Shown: piece after piece, positions 7,547 to 17,400 of the stretch
How positions within the stretch are numbered: the stretch's first letter is position 1
How the letters are laid out: each line of letters starts with the position of its first letter
Program-made: the position numbers and the translations under genes
The notes under the pieces: model-generated
Databases searched by the model: none
The model's input: only the letters and a program-made list of their open reading frames with translations
What the model was told of the DNA's origin: nothing
Source of the DNA: CAVYBY01 sp963766935
GTDB taxonomy: Bacteria > Actinomycetota > UBA4738 > HRBIN12
Length of the DNA: 64,000 nt
Assembly (NCBI GenBank): GCA_963766935.1
Contig: CAVYBY010000008.1
Coordinates: 62,001 to 126,000, forward strand
Direction of reading: 5' to 3'

Positions 7547-8074
7547 ATGCTGGCGGCGGATGCACCCATGGTGTTCCTTCGTATCGTCCACATCGTCACG
7601 GGCGTCATCTGGGTCGGCTCGTTGTTCGTGGTGGTGGTGTTCGTGCAGCCGAGCGCCGCGACGCTCGGGGCAGCGGGGGCGCCGTTCATGTCGGAGCTTC
7701 GCCGGCGCCGATTCGTGGATGTCGTCTTCATCGACGCCCTGTTCACCGTCGTCGCCGGGTCGTTTCTGTACTGGCGCGATTGGCACACGTATCCGAGCTT
7801 CGGCGACTGGCTCGGCTCGAGCTTCGGGGCCTCGTTGACGGTCGGCGCTCTGCTCGCGATCTCGGGGCTCGGTGTCGCCGCGATCGTCACGCGTCCCACG
7901 ATCGGTCGACTCGTTTCCCTCGGGAAGCAGGTCGCCGAATCCGGCAGCACACCCTCGCCCGAGACGGCTGCGCAGATCGGCGGGCTCCAGCGCCGCCTCG
8001 TCGTGGCCGAGCGGGTGAGCTTCTCCCTCGTGCTGCTCGCGGTCGTGGCGATGGCGTCAGCGCGGTACCTCTGA
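7547..8074 (+). CDS. Four-helix integral membrane protein, function unknown
   Basis: The 175-residue product begins inside a hydrophobic helix with RIVHIVTGVIWVGSLFVVVV, followed by a polar loop (FMSELRRRRFVDVVFID), a second helix, the SLTVGALLAISGLGVAAIV helix and a C-terminal helix after a charged stretch (QIGGLQRRLVVAERVSF). The first helix, with His and Trp, resembles CopD/DUF2269-type proteins that may bind metal or haem, but I cannot confirm this. I chose ATG 7547, preceded by GAGAGGAGGGG, over an upstream in-frame ATG at 7457. The next gene starts 1 nt after its stop, so they are probably one operon. Confidence 0.7.
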   Translation: MLAADAPMVFLRIVHIVTGVIWVGSLFVVVVFVQPSAATLGAAGAPFMSELRRRRFVDVVFIDALFTVVAGSFLYWRDWHTYPSFGDWLGSSFGASLTVGALLAISGLGVAAIVTRPTIGRLVSLGKQVAESGSTPSPETAAQIGGLQRRLVVAERVSFSLVLLAVVAMASARYL

Positions 8075-8075
8075 C

Positions 8076-9011
8076 ATGTCCGGCAAGATCCTGATCGGCA
8101 CGTCCTCGTGGACCGATCCGACCCTGGTGAAGGACGGCGGGTTCTACCCGTCGGCGGCCAACACGGCGGAGAAGCGACTTCGCTTCTACGCGACCAAGTT
8201 CCCGTTGGTCGAGGTCGACTCCACCTACTACTACCCGCCGAGCGAGAAGAACTCGGTGCTGTGGCTCGAGCGGACGCCGGCCGACTTCACCTTCAACATC
8301 AAGGCGTACTCGCTTCTCACGAACCATCCGACGCGGCCCGACTCGTTGTACGCGGACATCAAGGCGGAGCTGCCGGCCGAGCAACTCGAGAAGCGATTCC
8401 TGTACCGAGACAAGCTGCCCGACGCCGCGGTCGAGGAGGTGTGGCAACGGTTCCGCGACGCATTGATGCCACTGCACTCCGCCGGCAAGCTCGGAGCAAT
8501 CCTGTTCCAGTTCCCGCAGTGGTTCACCATCTCGCGCGCGAACAAGGCGTACATCGAAGAGTGCGCCGGACGCCTTCCCGATTACCGGATCGCGGTGGAG
8601 TTCCGCCATGCGTCGTGGATGCGCGAGGACAACCAAGAGGAGACACTGAGCTTTCTCGAGGAGCGGAACCTGCCGCTCGTCTGCGTCGACATGCCACAGG
8701 GATTCGACTCGAGCATGCCGCCGATCGCGGCGGCGACGGCGGACGACATCGCGATGGTGCGCTTCCACGGGCGCAACACCGAGGCGTGGAACACGAAGAG
8801 CGAGACGGCGTCCGAGAGGTTCAAGTACGACTACTCGCAGCAGGAGCTGGGCGAGTGGGCGCCACGCATCTCCGCGCTGGCCGAGGAGACCCGCGAAACC
8901 CACGTGCTGATGAACAACTGCTATCGCGACTTCGCCGTGCGCAACGCGCGCGAGCTGGGGGACCTGCTGGACATCACACTCGAACGGGCGGCCGTCGAGG
9001 AATCCTCCTAG
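8076..9011 (+). CDS. DUF72 (YecE-like) TIM-barrel protein
   Basis: The opening LIGTSSWTDPTLVKDGGFYP, FPLVEVDSTYYYPPSE, the segment GAILFQFPQWF, the barrel strand YRIAVEFRHASWM and the late MVRFHGRN plus LMNNCYRDFAVRNA segment are the hallmarks of DUF72 proteins. These have a TIM-barrel fold with conserved acidic, histidine and tyrosine residues in a pocket; no reaction is established for them. At 311 residues it is slightly longer than the usual 240-290. It starts one base after the upstream membrane protein gene ends. Confidence 0.9.
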   Translation: MSGKILIGTSSWTDPTLVKDGGFYPSAANTAEKRLRFYATKFPLVEVDSTYYYPPSEKNSVLWLERTPADFTFNIKAYSLLTNHPTRPDSLYADIKAELPAEQLEKRFLYRDKLPDAAVEEVWQRFRDALMPLHSAGKLGAILFQFPQWFTISRANKAYIEECAGRLPDYRIAVEFRHASWMREDNQEETLSFLEERNLPLVCVDMPQGFDSSMPPIAAATADDIAMVRFHGRNTEAWNTKSETASERFKYDYSQQELGEWAPRISALAEETRETHVLMNNCYRDFAVRNARELGDLLDITLERAAVEESS

Positions 9012-9018
9012 AACACGG

Positions 9019-10164
9019 TTAGGCGGAGACCCCGACGGCAACCGGCATGGAGCCGGGGCCGGCCCGATAGCCGGTGCCGTCGGGCAGGAACCACCGGACC
9101 TCGCCGGAGACCGCATCTCGTTTGACGCCCCAGCCGTGCTCGTGCACCAGCTTGTGATGGAAGTGACAGAGCAGGATCAGGTTGTCGAGGTCGGTCTCGC
9201 CGCCCTTGGCCCACTCCTTGATGTGGTGGGCATGGAGGAAGGCGCGACGCCCGCACCCGCCGAAGCGGCACCCACGATCCCGGTAGCGAAGGGCCCGCAT
9301 CATCGCGACCGAGGGGACCCGGGTCGTCCGGCCGAGCCGCAGCACGTTTCGTGCCTGGTCCTCGAGGGAGATCTGGACCTTCGCGTGACACAGCAGCCGA
9401 CGCACCGTCTCGGGATGAATGATCCCGTCGCCACCGATCTCACTGCATGAAGAATCGGAGGCGAGCGCCTCGAGTGTCGTGTGGATGACGATCGTGGGGA
9501 CAATGTCCCGCGCCTCGGAGACCCCGTCGCTCTTGCCCCCGCTGATGCAGGCGGCCACCACGGCATCGGCACGGCGCTGCTCGATCCCCCATCGGCCCTC
9601 TTCTCCTGGAAGCTCGGGGATCTCTTTCAGAAGCGAGGTCAGGCGGCCTTCGATCACCGCCCCGGAGGCCGCGGGAAGCTGGGCGCTGAGATAGAACCGC
9701 CGCCCGGAATCGAAGTAACCCCAGCGCGCGGACCGCGTCGTCTCGACGTCTTCGGCCTCCTCGAGCTCCATTCGCCGGGCCAAGTCGGCCTTCCAGCGGA
9801 TCATTCCCACGGAGACCGTCCCGGCCCACTCGAGGAGCTCCCGCTCGGTCTCGGGAGTCGCGAGCCGGCAGAGCTCCAGGACCTTGTCGAGGTCGAGCTC
9901 ACCGGTCTCAAGCGCCTGTGCCACCGCGGGCAGCTGCTCAATCGCCTCGGCGGCATCGAGCATCCGGTTGGCCTTCCACCCCGAGGTCCCATAGCGGATC
10001 GACATGAGATGCGGAGCCGACTGCGCCCCGTAGTCGATGCAGGCCTCAGACCGCTGGATCTCGGCCATGAGGGAAAGAACCCGGCGCTGGGCCCGGCCGA
10101 TCTCGGCCTGCAGCCCGTCGAGCTCCGAGAGCATTGATTCGAGTGATCGATTGGGGAACATCAC
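9019..10164 (-). CDS. DUF222 + HNH endonuclease (13E12 repeat family)
   Basis: Residues of about 1-260 form the alpha-helical DUF222 domain (SVGMIRWKADLARRME, GRRFYLSAQLPAASGAVIEG). The C-terminus is an HNH nuclease: RDRGCRFGGCGRRAFLHAHH, then GGETDLDNLILLCHFHHKLVHE, with the metal and catalytic histidines and the zinc-knuckle-like CxxxxC present. This architecture is the actinobacterial 13E12 family, found in many copies per genome and, in M. tuberculosis, partly LexA-regulated. Here a perfect LexA-type palindrome lies inside the promoter. The start is GTG 10164 or ATG 10161; GAGG lies 5-8 nt upstream. It converges on the DUF72 gene with only 7 bp between stops. Confidence 0.9.
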   Translation of the reverse strand: MMFPNRSLESMLSELDGLQAEIGRAQRRVLSLMAEIQRSEACIDYGAQSAPHLMSIRYGTSGWKANRMLDAAEAIEQLPAVAQALETGELDLDKVLELCRLATPETERELLEWAGTVSVGMIRWKADLARRMELEEAEDVETTRSARWGYFDSGRRFYLSAQLPAASGAVIEGRLTSLLKEIPELPGEEGRWGIEQRRADAVVAACISGGKSDGVSEARDIVPTIVIHTTLEALASDSSCSEIGGDGIIHPETVRRLLCHAKVQISLEDQARNVLRLGRTTRVPSVAMMRALRYRDRGCRFGGCGRRAFLHAHHIKEWAKGGETDLDNLILLCHFHHKLVHEHGWGVKRDAVSGEVRWFLPDGTGYRAGPGSMPVAVGVSA

Positions 10165-10217
10165 CGCGACCTCACATGGAGGAGACAGATCCTCCTGATC
10201 GCGGGGGAGGGACCACT

Positions 10218-10247
10218 ACTCTACTCGAACGTGTGTTCGACTGTCAA
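10218..10247 (-). promoter_or_regulatory. SOS (LexA) box within the promoter of the HNH gene
   Basis: TCGAACGTGTGTTCGA at 10225-10240 is a perfect TCGAAC-N4-GTTCGA palindrome, the Gram-positive/actinobacterial LexA box. On the minus strand it fills the 18-nt spacer between -35 TTGACA (10247-10242) and -10 TAGAGT (10223-10218). Bound LexA would block polymerase; the leader to the start codon would be about 47 nt. Confidence 0.85.
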
Positions 10248-10369
10248 GTGATTCCTCCAAGATGGTCGGGCCGTCTCCACCAAGCTGGAGCGCGTCTCGG
10301 CGACGGTTCAGATCGGGGCGCAAGGCGACGAAGGCCTTCCGGGCCGGCCCGGGTAGGCTCGACGGCAAG

Positions 10370-11509
10370 ATGGGGATGGGTGGCAAGCGCTGGAAGGTCG
10401 CGACGATCCGCGGCATCCCGCTGTATGTCGGCAGTTCGTGGATCTGGATCGCGGCGCTGTACGTGTACGCCACCTACATCGGGCTGACGCAGGGCGGCGT
10501 GTACGTCTCGACGGGCGCCGCGACCGCCCTGGCCGTGTTCGCCGCTGCCCTCTTCTTCGGGAGCGTCCTGGCTCACGAGGCGGCTCACGCCGTCATGGCC
10601 CGCGCGCTCGACTTGCCCGTCTCGGGCATCACGCTCGTCTTCTGGGGCGGCGCCACCGAGACGAGAGCAAGCGCGCGCGGTCCGCTCGGCGAGTTCCTGG
10701 TCTCGTTCGTCGGGCCGGCCAGCACGCTCGCGATCGCCGGCGTGTTCTGGGTCGCGGCGCGGGCGGTCGGCGGCCTGCCCTCGGAGATCTTCGCCAACCT
10801 GGCCAGGCTGAGCCTGCTGTTCGCGGCCTTGAACGCCCTGCCCGGCTTCCCGCTGGACGGCGGCCGGATGCTCCTCGCGGCGGTCTGGGGCATCACCGGC
10901 AAGCGGCGGTCGGGGCTTCGAGCGGCCGGCGCGGTGGGCGTCCTCATCGGGGGCGCGCTGCTCGGGGTCGCCGTCTGGCAGCTGACGCAGCAGGGCGGCT
11001 GGTGGCTCTTCCTCGGCTACATCGGGTTCGTGATGCTGTCGTCGGGGCGATCCATGGAGGGCCGGATCCGGCTGCGGGACCAGTTGGAAGGTGCGACGGC
11101 GCGACACGCCATGCGCGCGCCGCCTCCCAGCGTGCCGGCGGACATGATGCTGTCGACCGCGCTCGACCGGTTTCTGCGCGGGGCGGGCGGCGAGAAGTTC
11201 CCGGTGGTCGAGGCGGGCCGGGTAATCGGCATGCTCTCGACCGAGAGCGCCCGGCGGGTGGGTTCGCGGAACCCGCTCCGCCCGGTGCGAGACGGCATCG
11301 CGCCGCTCAACCAGACGCCGATCTTTACTCCCGAGGACCCCCTGGACGACGTCGTGGAGTGGCTCGGCGGTCGAGATGGACTGGTGCTGGACGACGGCGT
11401 GCTGGTCGGTGCGATCGGACCGGGCGACGTGGACAGCTGGTACCGGCGGATGATCCGCGGCGAACAGGCCCCCGCCGAGGACTGGCTGCCGCCCCGGCCA
11501 GACCTCTGA
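10370..11509 (+). CDS. Site-2 protease family (M50) membrane metalloprotease with CBS-like tail
   Basis: A Rip3/SpoIVFB-like layout: a first helix pair (IAALYVYATYIG, TALAVFAAALFFGSVL), the zinc motif HEAAH in SVLAHEAAHAVMARAL, a conserved glycine-rich loop (GGATETRASARGPLGEFLVS), and the second metal motif NALPGFPLDGGRML. After further helices a soluble region of about 130 residues (from ATARHAMRAPPPSVP) resembles a CBS pair, typical for this subgroup. Such proteases cut membrane-bound substrates, for example anti-sigma factors. I chose ATG 10370 (alternative 10376), just before KRWKVATIRGIPLYV, which is the conserved family opening; the frame stays open upstream to 10262, but that part is Arg/Ser-rich. 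A TAGGCT box lies 10 nt before ATG 10370. Confidence 0.88.
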   Translation: MGMGGKRWKVATIRGIPLYVGSSWIWIAALYVYATYIGLTQGGVYVSTGAATALAVFAAALFFGSVLAHEAAHAVMARALDLPVSGITLVFWGGATETRASARGPLGEFLVSFVGPASTLAIAGVFWVAARAVGGLPSEIFANLARLSLLFAALNALPGFPLDGGRMLLAAVWGITGKRRSGLRAAGAVGVLIGGALLGVAVWQLTQQGGWWLFLGYIGFVMLSSGRSMEGRIRLRDQLEGATARHAMRAPPPSVPADMMLSTALDRFLRGAGGEKFPVVEAGRVIGMLSTESARRVGSRNPLRPVRDGIAPLNQTPIFTPEDPLDDVVEWLGGRDGLVLDDGVLVGAIGPGDVDSWYRRMIRGEQAPAEDWLPPRPDL

Positions 11510-11534
11510 GCTCCGGCGTGTCGTTGCGCGCGAG

Positions 11535-11540
11535 TACCAT
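11535..11540 (+). promoter_or_regulatory. -10 element of a probable leaderless promoter (first AdnAB-like gene)
   Basis: TACCAT is followed by 6 nt and GTG 11547, so transcription would start at the start codon. No ribosome binding site is visible, consistent with a leaderless mRNA. Confidence 0.45.
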
Positions 11541-11546
11541 CCCGCC

Positions 11547-14450
11547 GTGACAACTCCCCCGTTCGCGCCCGACCCCGCGCAGGCGCGCGTCCTCGGCCAT
11601 GAGGAGGGCGCGCTGCTCGTAATCGGCCCGGCGGGCAGCGGCAAGACCGCGGTGTTGCTCGAGCGGTTCGCCGTGCTGGTCGAAGACGGCGCCGACCCCG
11701 ACCGCCTCGCCCTGGTCGTCGGCTCCTCGCGGGCACGAGACGAGGCGAAGTCCGTCCTGCTCCGTCGCCTCTCGGAGTCCCTGCCGGGGCTGAACGTCGT
11801 CACGTTCCACGGCCTCGCCAACCGGATCCTCCGCGAGCGGCACCTCGCGCTCGGTCTCGACGAGCCGCCCGAGCTCCTGCCGGCCACCGAGCAGTTCGCC
11901 AAGGTGCAGGAGCTGCTGCGGAAGGAGAATCCGCCGGACTGGCCGGCCTACGGCCGGCTCCTGGAGCTCCGGGGCTTCGCCGACGAAGTGCGTCAGTTCC
12001 TTCTCAGGGCGCAGGAGTCGCTCGTCACTCCGGAGGCGATCGTGGACGGCGCCGAGCGCCGGGGCCTCAGCGGCTGGCACGAGCTCGCGCGGTTCCTCCG
12101 CAAGTACCAGGCGGCCCTGGAGGAGGCGAACGCCGTCGACTTCGCCGCGCTGCTGCAACGTGCGGCGGCGGCGCTCGCGGTCGAGGGCGGCGCGCGCCTC
12201 TTCGACCATCTGCTCGTCGACGACTTCCAGGATTCGACGCTCGCGTCGGAGGCGATCCTGCGCGGCCTGCGCGCGCCCGATCTGGTCGTCGCGGCCAACC
12301 CGGACGCGCACGTCTTCTCGTTCCAGGGAACGACCCGGGTCCCGCTCGACCGCTTTGCCACCACGTTCCCCGGCGCTCGATCGCTCGAGCTGGAAACCGA
12401 CCACCGCGGGGCGGCGCCGGTCCAGGTCCGCGCGTGGGTGGCGACGCACACCTCGGAGGAGCACGCGGCGATCGCGCGGGAGCTCCGCCGCATCCATGTC
12501 GAAGACGGCGTGGCCTGGTCGGATCTCGCGGTCGTGGTGCGCCGGCAGGGTCCGCACCTCGGCGGCCTGCTGCGCGCGCTCGACGACGCGCTGGTGCCGC
12601 GGGCCGTTCCCGAGCGGGGGCTCATCCTGACCACGGAGCCGGCCACGCTGCCGTACGTGCTGGCGCTGCGCTGGATCGCCGCCGACGCCGCCGGGCGCGA
12701 GAGTCTCGCCGAGCAGCTCCTCACCTCCGACGTCGTCGGGCTGTCGCCGGCGGCCGCGCGCGGGTTGCTGCGTGCGGCGCGGGCGCTTCGGGGCTCGGCG
12801 GCCGAGGTGCTCGATGTGGACGAGGGGCTCTCGCCCGAGGAGGCGGCAAAGGTCGGGGCGGCGCGCGAGACGCTCGACCGCGCCGCGCTGTTCGCCGGCA
12901 TGTCGGCCCAGGACGCCTTCAAGACGCTCTGGAACCTGCTCCCCTGCTCGCGCCGGCTCGTCGAGGAAGCGGAGCGGTCGGCGGAGGGGCGGCGAGAGCT
13001 CGGCGCCGTCTTCACGTTCTCGACCGCCGTCACCGGCTCCGGCGAGGGAGGCGACACCGGCGTCCGGGCCTTCCTCGAGGAGCTGGACGCCGGCGAGAAC
13101 GGCCCGGGGTACTCGCGGTTCGAACGGGCCGACCCGGGCGCCGTTCGCGTTCTGACGGCGCACGGCGCCGCCGGGCAGGAGTTCCACACGGTGATCGTCG
13201 CCGGCGCCGTCGAGGGGAACTTTCCGAGCCTGTCGCGGCCCGAGCCGATGTTCGACCTCGCCGCCCTCGATGGATCCCTGACGCGCGCGGCGCGGATGCG
13301 CGACCGTCTCGCCGACGAACGCCGGCTGTTCGATCTGGTGCTGGGTCGCGCGCGGCGCGGCGTCGTGCTGGTGTGCGCCGACCCCGATCCCGACGAGCGT
13401 TCGACCAGAACCCGCTTCGCCGCCGAACACGCCGTCACCTGGACCGACGCCCCGGCCGGACCCTTCGACGAGCCGGTGTCGGTGCGCGAGGCGGGCTCGG
13501 CCTGGCGCCGCCGGCTCGCCGATCGGACCGGCGCGGTGGTGGACCGGCTGGCCGCGCTCGACGGATTGCTCGCGCTTGACGCCGACCCCGCGCGCTGGTG
13601 GTTCCAGCGAAGCTGGACCGACACCGGGCGGCCGCTGCACGAGACGCTCCGGACCTCGTACTCGAGGCTCAGCACGCTCGACAATTGCGAGCTGCAGCAC
13701 GTGCTCGGCGACGAGCTGGGCCTCGGCCGCCCCGCCGGCTACCACGCATGGGTCGGCAAGACGGTGCACGAGCTGATCGAGCGATGCGAGACCGGCTTGG
13801 TGGAGAAGTCGAAGCCGGCGATCGTGGCGGAGCTCGACGCCCGCTGGGAGAAAGCCCGGCGGCTCGGCGTCTTCCCGTCGAAAGCGGTGAGCGTCGCGTT
13901 CCGCGAGCTTGCCGAGACGCAGATGATGCGCAACTGGTTCGAGCACTACGCCGAGACGCCCGCGCTCGCCTCGGAGCGCCGGTTCGAGTTCGAGCACGAC
14001 GGCGCGACGATCGTCGGGGTGATCGACCGGATCGGCCCGATCCTGTCGGGCGGGACGAAGATCACCGACTTCAAGACCGGGAACCCGGCGACCGCGAAGG
14101 CCGAGGAGAACCTCCAGCTGGGCATCTACTACCTCGCGGTCAAAGAGTGCGACGACCTCGCGGAGTTCCGGCCCGTGCGGGGGGTCGAGCTCGCCTTCGT
14201 CAAGGGGCACTGGCGGACCGGCGATCTGCAGGTGGCGGCCTGGCAGGTCAACCACCGGAGCGAGGAGCCCTATCAGGAAGCCATCCGGGCCGAGCTCTCG
14301 CGGCTGATCGCCGAGAAACGCCGGCTGAACGAGACCGACGAGTACCGGCCGAATCCCACCGCCGACTGCCACTGGTGCGAGTTCCAGACTCTCTGCCCGC
14401 TGTATCCGGAGGGCCGGCCGTTGTTCCCGGTCGAGGCGGCGTCGTCGTGA
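11547..14450 (+). CDS. UvrD/RecB-type helicase-nuclease, first subunit of an AdnAB-like pair
   Basis: A 967-residue protein with an SF1 helicase core: Walker A GPAGSGKT (27-34), motif Ia-like VVTFHGLANRIL, and a motif II of DDFQD (225-229) rather than DExQD. The C-terminus is a PD-(D/E)XK nuclease with VGKTVHELIE, GVIDRIG and ITDFKTG (about 839-845), bracketed by four cysteines at 714, 941, 944 and 950 (C...CxxCx5C), the Fe-S clasp of AddB/AdnB-type nucleases. AdnAB complexes resect double-strand DNA ends in actinobacteria. The second subunit follows with a GTGA overlap. The altered motif II and weak later motifs suggest this motor is the weaker or inactive one. The start codon is GTG 11547. 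Confidence 0.88.
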   Translation: MTTPPFAPDPAQARVLGHEEGALLVIGPAGSGKTAVLLERFAVLVEDGADPDRLALVVGSSRARDEAKSVLLRRLSESLPGLNVVTFHGLANRILRERHLALGLDEPPELLPATEQFAKVQELLRKENPPDWPAYGRLLELRGFADEVRQFLLRAQESLVTPEAIVDGAERRGLSGWHELARFLRKYQAALEEANAVDFAALLQRAAAALAVEGGARLFDHLLVDDFQDSTLASEAILRGLRAPDLVVAANPDAHVFSFQGTTRVPLDRFATTFPGARSLELETDHRGAAPVQVRAWVATHTSEEHAAIARELRRIHVEDGVAWSDLAVVVRRQGPHLGGLLRALDDALVPRAVPERGLILTTEPATLPYVLALRWIAADAAGRESLAEQLLTSDVVGLSPAAARGLLRAARALRGSAAEVLDVDEGLSPEEAAKVGAARETLDRAALFAGMSAQDAFKTLWNLLPCSRRLVEEAERSAEGRRELGAVFTFSTAVTGSGEGGDTGVRAFLEELDAGENGPGYSRFERADPGAVRVLTAHGAAGQEFHTVIVAGAVEGNFPSLSRPEPMFDLAALDGSLTRAARMRDRLADERRLFDLVLGRARRGVVLVCADPDPDERSTRTRFAAEHAVTWTDAPAGPFDEPVSVREAGSAWRRRLADRTGAVVDRLAALDGLLALDADPARWWFQRSWTDTGRPLHETLRTSYSRLSTLDNCELQHVLGDELGLGRPAGYHAWVGKTVHELIERCETGLVEKSKPAIVAELDARWEKARRLGVFPSKAVSVAFRELAETQMMRNWFEHYAETPALASERRFEFEHDGATIVGVIDRIGPILSGGTKITDFKTGNPATAKAEENLQLGIYYLAVKECDDLAEFRPVRGVELAFVKGHWRTGDLQVAAWQVNHRSEEPYQEAIRAELSRLIAEKRRLNETDEYRPNPTADCHWCEFQTLCPLYPEGRPLFPVEAASS

Positions 14451-17400
14451 CCGGCCGCCCGGCGACGATCCCCGCCGAGATCGTGGAGGCGATGGGTGCG
14501 GAGCCCACCGAGGAGCAGTGGCGCGCGATCTCGTTCCCGCTCCGGCCGTACGTGCTGGTGGCCGGTGCGGGCTCGGGCAAGACCTCGGTGATGGCCGCGC
14601 GGGTCGCCTACCTCGCGCTCGTCGCGACCGGGCGCCTGTCCGCCGATCACCCCGGCGTGATGCCGGGCAACGTCTTGTGTCTCACCTTCACGAACAAGGC
14701 GACGGAGAACCTGCGGCTGCGCGTCCGCCGGGCGCTCGCCGGGCTCGAGCTGGGCGACGGCGAAGAGCCGGAGGTCCTCAACTACCACGGCTTCGCCGCC
14801 CAGCTGATCGAGAACCACGGCGTGCTGGCGGGATTCGAGCCCGGCACGCGGGTCCTCACGCAGGCCCAGCGGATGGAGCTGTGTGCGCGAGTCCTCGATC
14901 AGATGACGTTCGAGCACGCGAAGGCGACCTGGCAGCCCTCGCTCGTGCAGAAGATCCTCGACCTGGACGAGCAGGCGCAGAACCACCTCGTCACGCCCGA
15001 CGAGATCGTGCTGTGGGTACAGGGGCGGCTCGAGGCACTGGCCGCGCACCGGTCGGACCGCGCGTATCGCGCGGCCGAGGAGCGACTCGAGCTGGCGCGC
15101 GCGGCGGGTATCTACCGCGAGCTGAAGCGACAGCTGAGTGTGATCGACTTCGGCGATCAGATCGCGAGGGCGATCGACGTGGTCGGGTCGAGCCCCGATC
15201 TGGCCGCGGACCTTCGCGCGCGATTCGAGGCCGTGCTGCTGGACGAGTACCAGGACACGAACGTCGCCCAGGCCCGCCTGATGCACCAGATCTTCGGCGG
15301 CGGCCACCCCGTCACCGCGGTCGGCGACCCCGACCAGAACATCTACGCGTGGCGCGGGGCGTCCCTGTTCAACCTGCTCGATTTCCCGGTCCAGTACACC
15401 GGGACCGACGGCGCGCCGGCGGAGCGGCTGCCGCTCTACACCAACTTCCGCTCGGGCTCGCGCATCCTGGCGGCCGCCGATCAGATCATCGCGCCCGTGC
15501 CGGCGAGGCTCCGGCCCGATCCAGAGAAGGAGCTGGTGCCGCACCCGGCCAACGGCGAGGGGCAAGTCACCCTCGCGCGCTTCGACGACGAGTGGCAGGA
15601 GGTCGTCGCGATCGCCGAGCGGATCGCCGCGCTGCACGCGGACGGGGCGCACTGGTCCGACGTCGCCGTTCTGTGCCGGACGAGCCGCCTGTTTCCCCTG
15701 CTGCAACGCGCGATGGGCGAGCGGGACATCCCCGTCGAGATCCTCGGTCTCGCCGGCCTGCTCAAGCAGCCCGAGGTCGTCGAGGTGCTCGCCTACGCGC
15801 GCGCCGCGTACGACCCCACCGCGTCGGTCGCGCTCGCCCGGATCCTGATGGGCCCGAGGTACCGGGTCGGATTCAAAGACCTGGCGCTCGTCGCGCAACT
15901 GGCGGTCCGGCAGAGCAAGCTGCTGCCGGAACGATTCCAGCTCGCCGAGGACGAGGTCGAGGCGGAGCCGGTGCTGTTCGCCGAGGCGCTCGAGCACCTG
16001 GATCTGGTCGAGGGGCTCTCGGACGAGGGACGCGCGCGTCTGCTCGAGTTCCGCGACGAGCTGCGCGCGCTCCGAAGCGACGTCCGCAAACCGGTCGGCG
16101 AGCTGCTGGAAGAGATCATCCGGCGAACGGGCATCCTTACCGAGCTCGATGCCGACGTGGACCGCGCGCGCTCGTCGGGGGCGCGCCGGAACCTTGCCGC
16201 GTTCCTCGACGAGGTGCACGCCTTCGAGCCCGTGGAGGGGGACCTGACGCTGCGCTCGTTCCTGGACTACGTCGAGCAGGTGGAACAGCTGGAAAAACAG
16301 GAGTGGGCGCCGGTCCAGCCCTCGGACGAGGACTCGGTCAAGGTGATGACGATCCACGTCGCGAAGGGCCTCGAGTTCGAGCACGTGTTCGTCCCCGGCG
16401 TCGCCGACGGTCTGCTGCCCAACCCCAACATCCAGCAGAACCCGGCCGAGCGCGGGCGCTCGCTCGACTTCGAGCTGCGCGGGGACCGCGACATCCTGCC
16501 GGCGTTCGAGGGCAACCTATCGGCGTTCCGCGACGCGCTCCGCGCCCAGGAGATCGTGGAGGAACGGCGCACCGCCTATGTCGCGTTGACGCGCGCGCGG
16601 CGCTCGCTGCACGTCTCGGGCGCGTTCTGGTACGGCGAGACGATCAAGCCGAGAAAGCCGAGCGCGTTCCTCGACGAGCTGATGGCGTGGGGAACCGAGA
16701 GCGGGCTGGCAGAGGTGGATCCGGGTCCCGAGGAAGCGTCGGAGGAGAACCCGATGCTCGGCTTCCGCGAGCGGTTCGTCCGGGTGTGGCCGGAGCCGGC
16801 GCGCCCCGGCGAGAGCGACGCGGTATTCCCCGACGGCTGGCGCGGCGCGGCGGCCGAGGCGGTGGCCGCGGGCGGCATCCAGGCCCGGCTGGTCGACGCG
16901 CTCGCGCCCGAGGACCGGCGCGCGTTCGACCTGCTCGCCGCGGAGCGGCGCGAAACGGCCACGCACCTTCGTGAGCGCGAGGCGGCCGAGGGCGGGGCGG
17001 GCGGCGGGCCGGCCACACCGACGACGCTGTCGGTGAGCGTCGTCACCGACTACGCCCGGTGCCCGAAGCGCTTCTACTGGCTGACAGTCCGGCCGCTGCC
17101 GCGATTCAGCGGACCGGCCGCGCGAATCGGGACGGAGATCCACCGATGGATCGAGCGCCGCGCGAGCGGCCAGGGACGGCTGCTCGAGCCGGACGACCAG
17201 CCCGACCTGACCCAGGAGGAGCTCGCCGGCGACCCCGGCCGGGTCTCGCGACTGCGGGAGTCCTTCCTCGGAAGCCGGTTCGCCGAGCGGGCGCCGCTCT
17301 TCGCAGAGCGGCCGTTCCTGTTGCGCGTCGGTGGCTTCACGGTCGGGGGACGGATCGACGCGATCTTCGGCGAGCCCGACGGCCCGTGGGAGATCGTCGA

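Noticed and set aside
9019..10164. HNH gene as part of a mobile element or prophage
   Set aside because: 13E12-type genes are chromosomal repeats in actinobacteria; no integrase, repeats or phage genes flank it.
11325..14372. Long antisense open frame of about 1,000 codons opposite the first helicase-nuclease subunit
   Set aside because: It lies in the codon-complement register of a well-conserved gene, is Arg/Glu/His-rich with no domain, and is an expected by-product of high GC. The same applies to antisense frames at 14273-16384, 21248-25363, 29209-30999 and 60905-62587.
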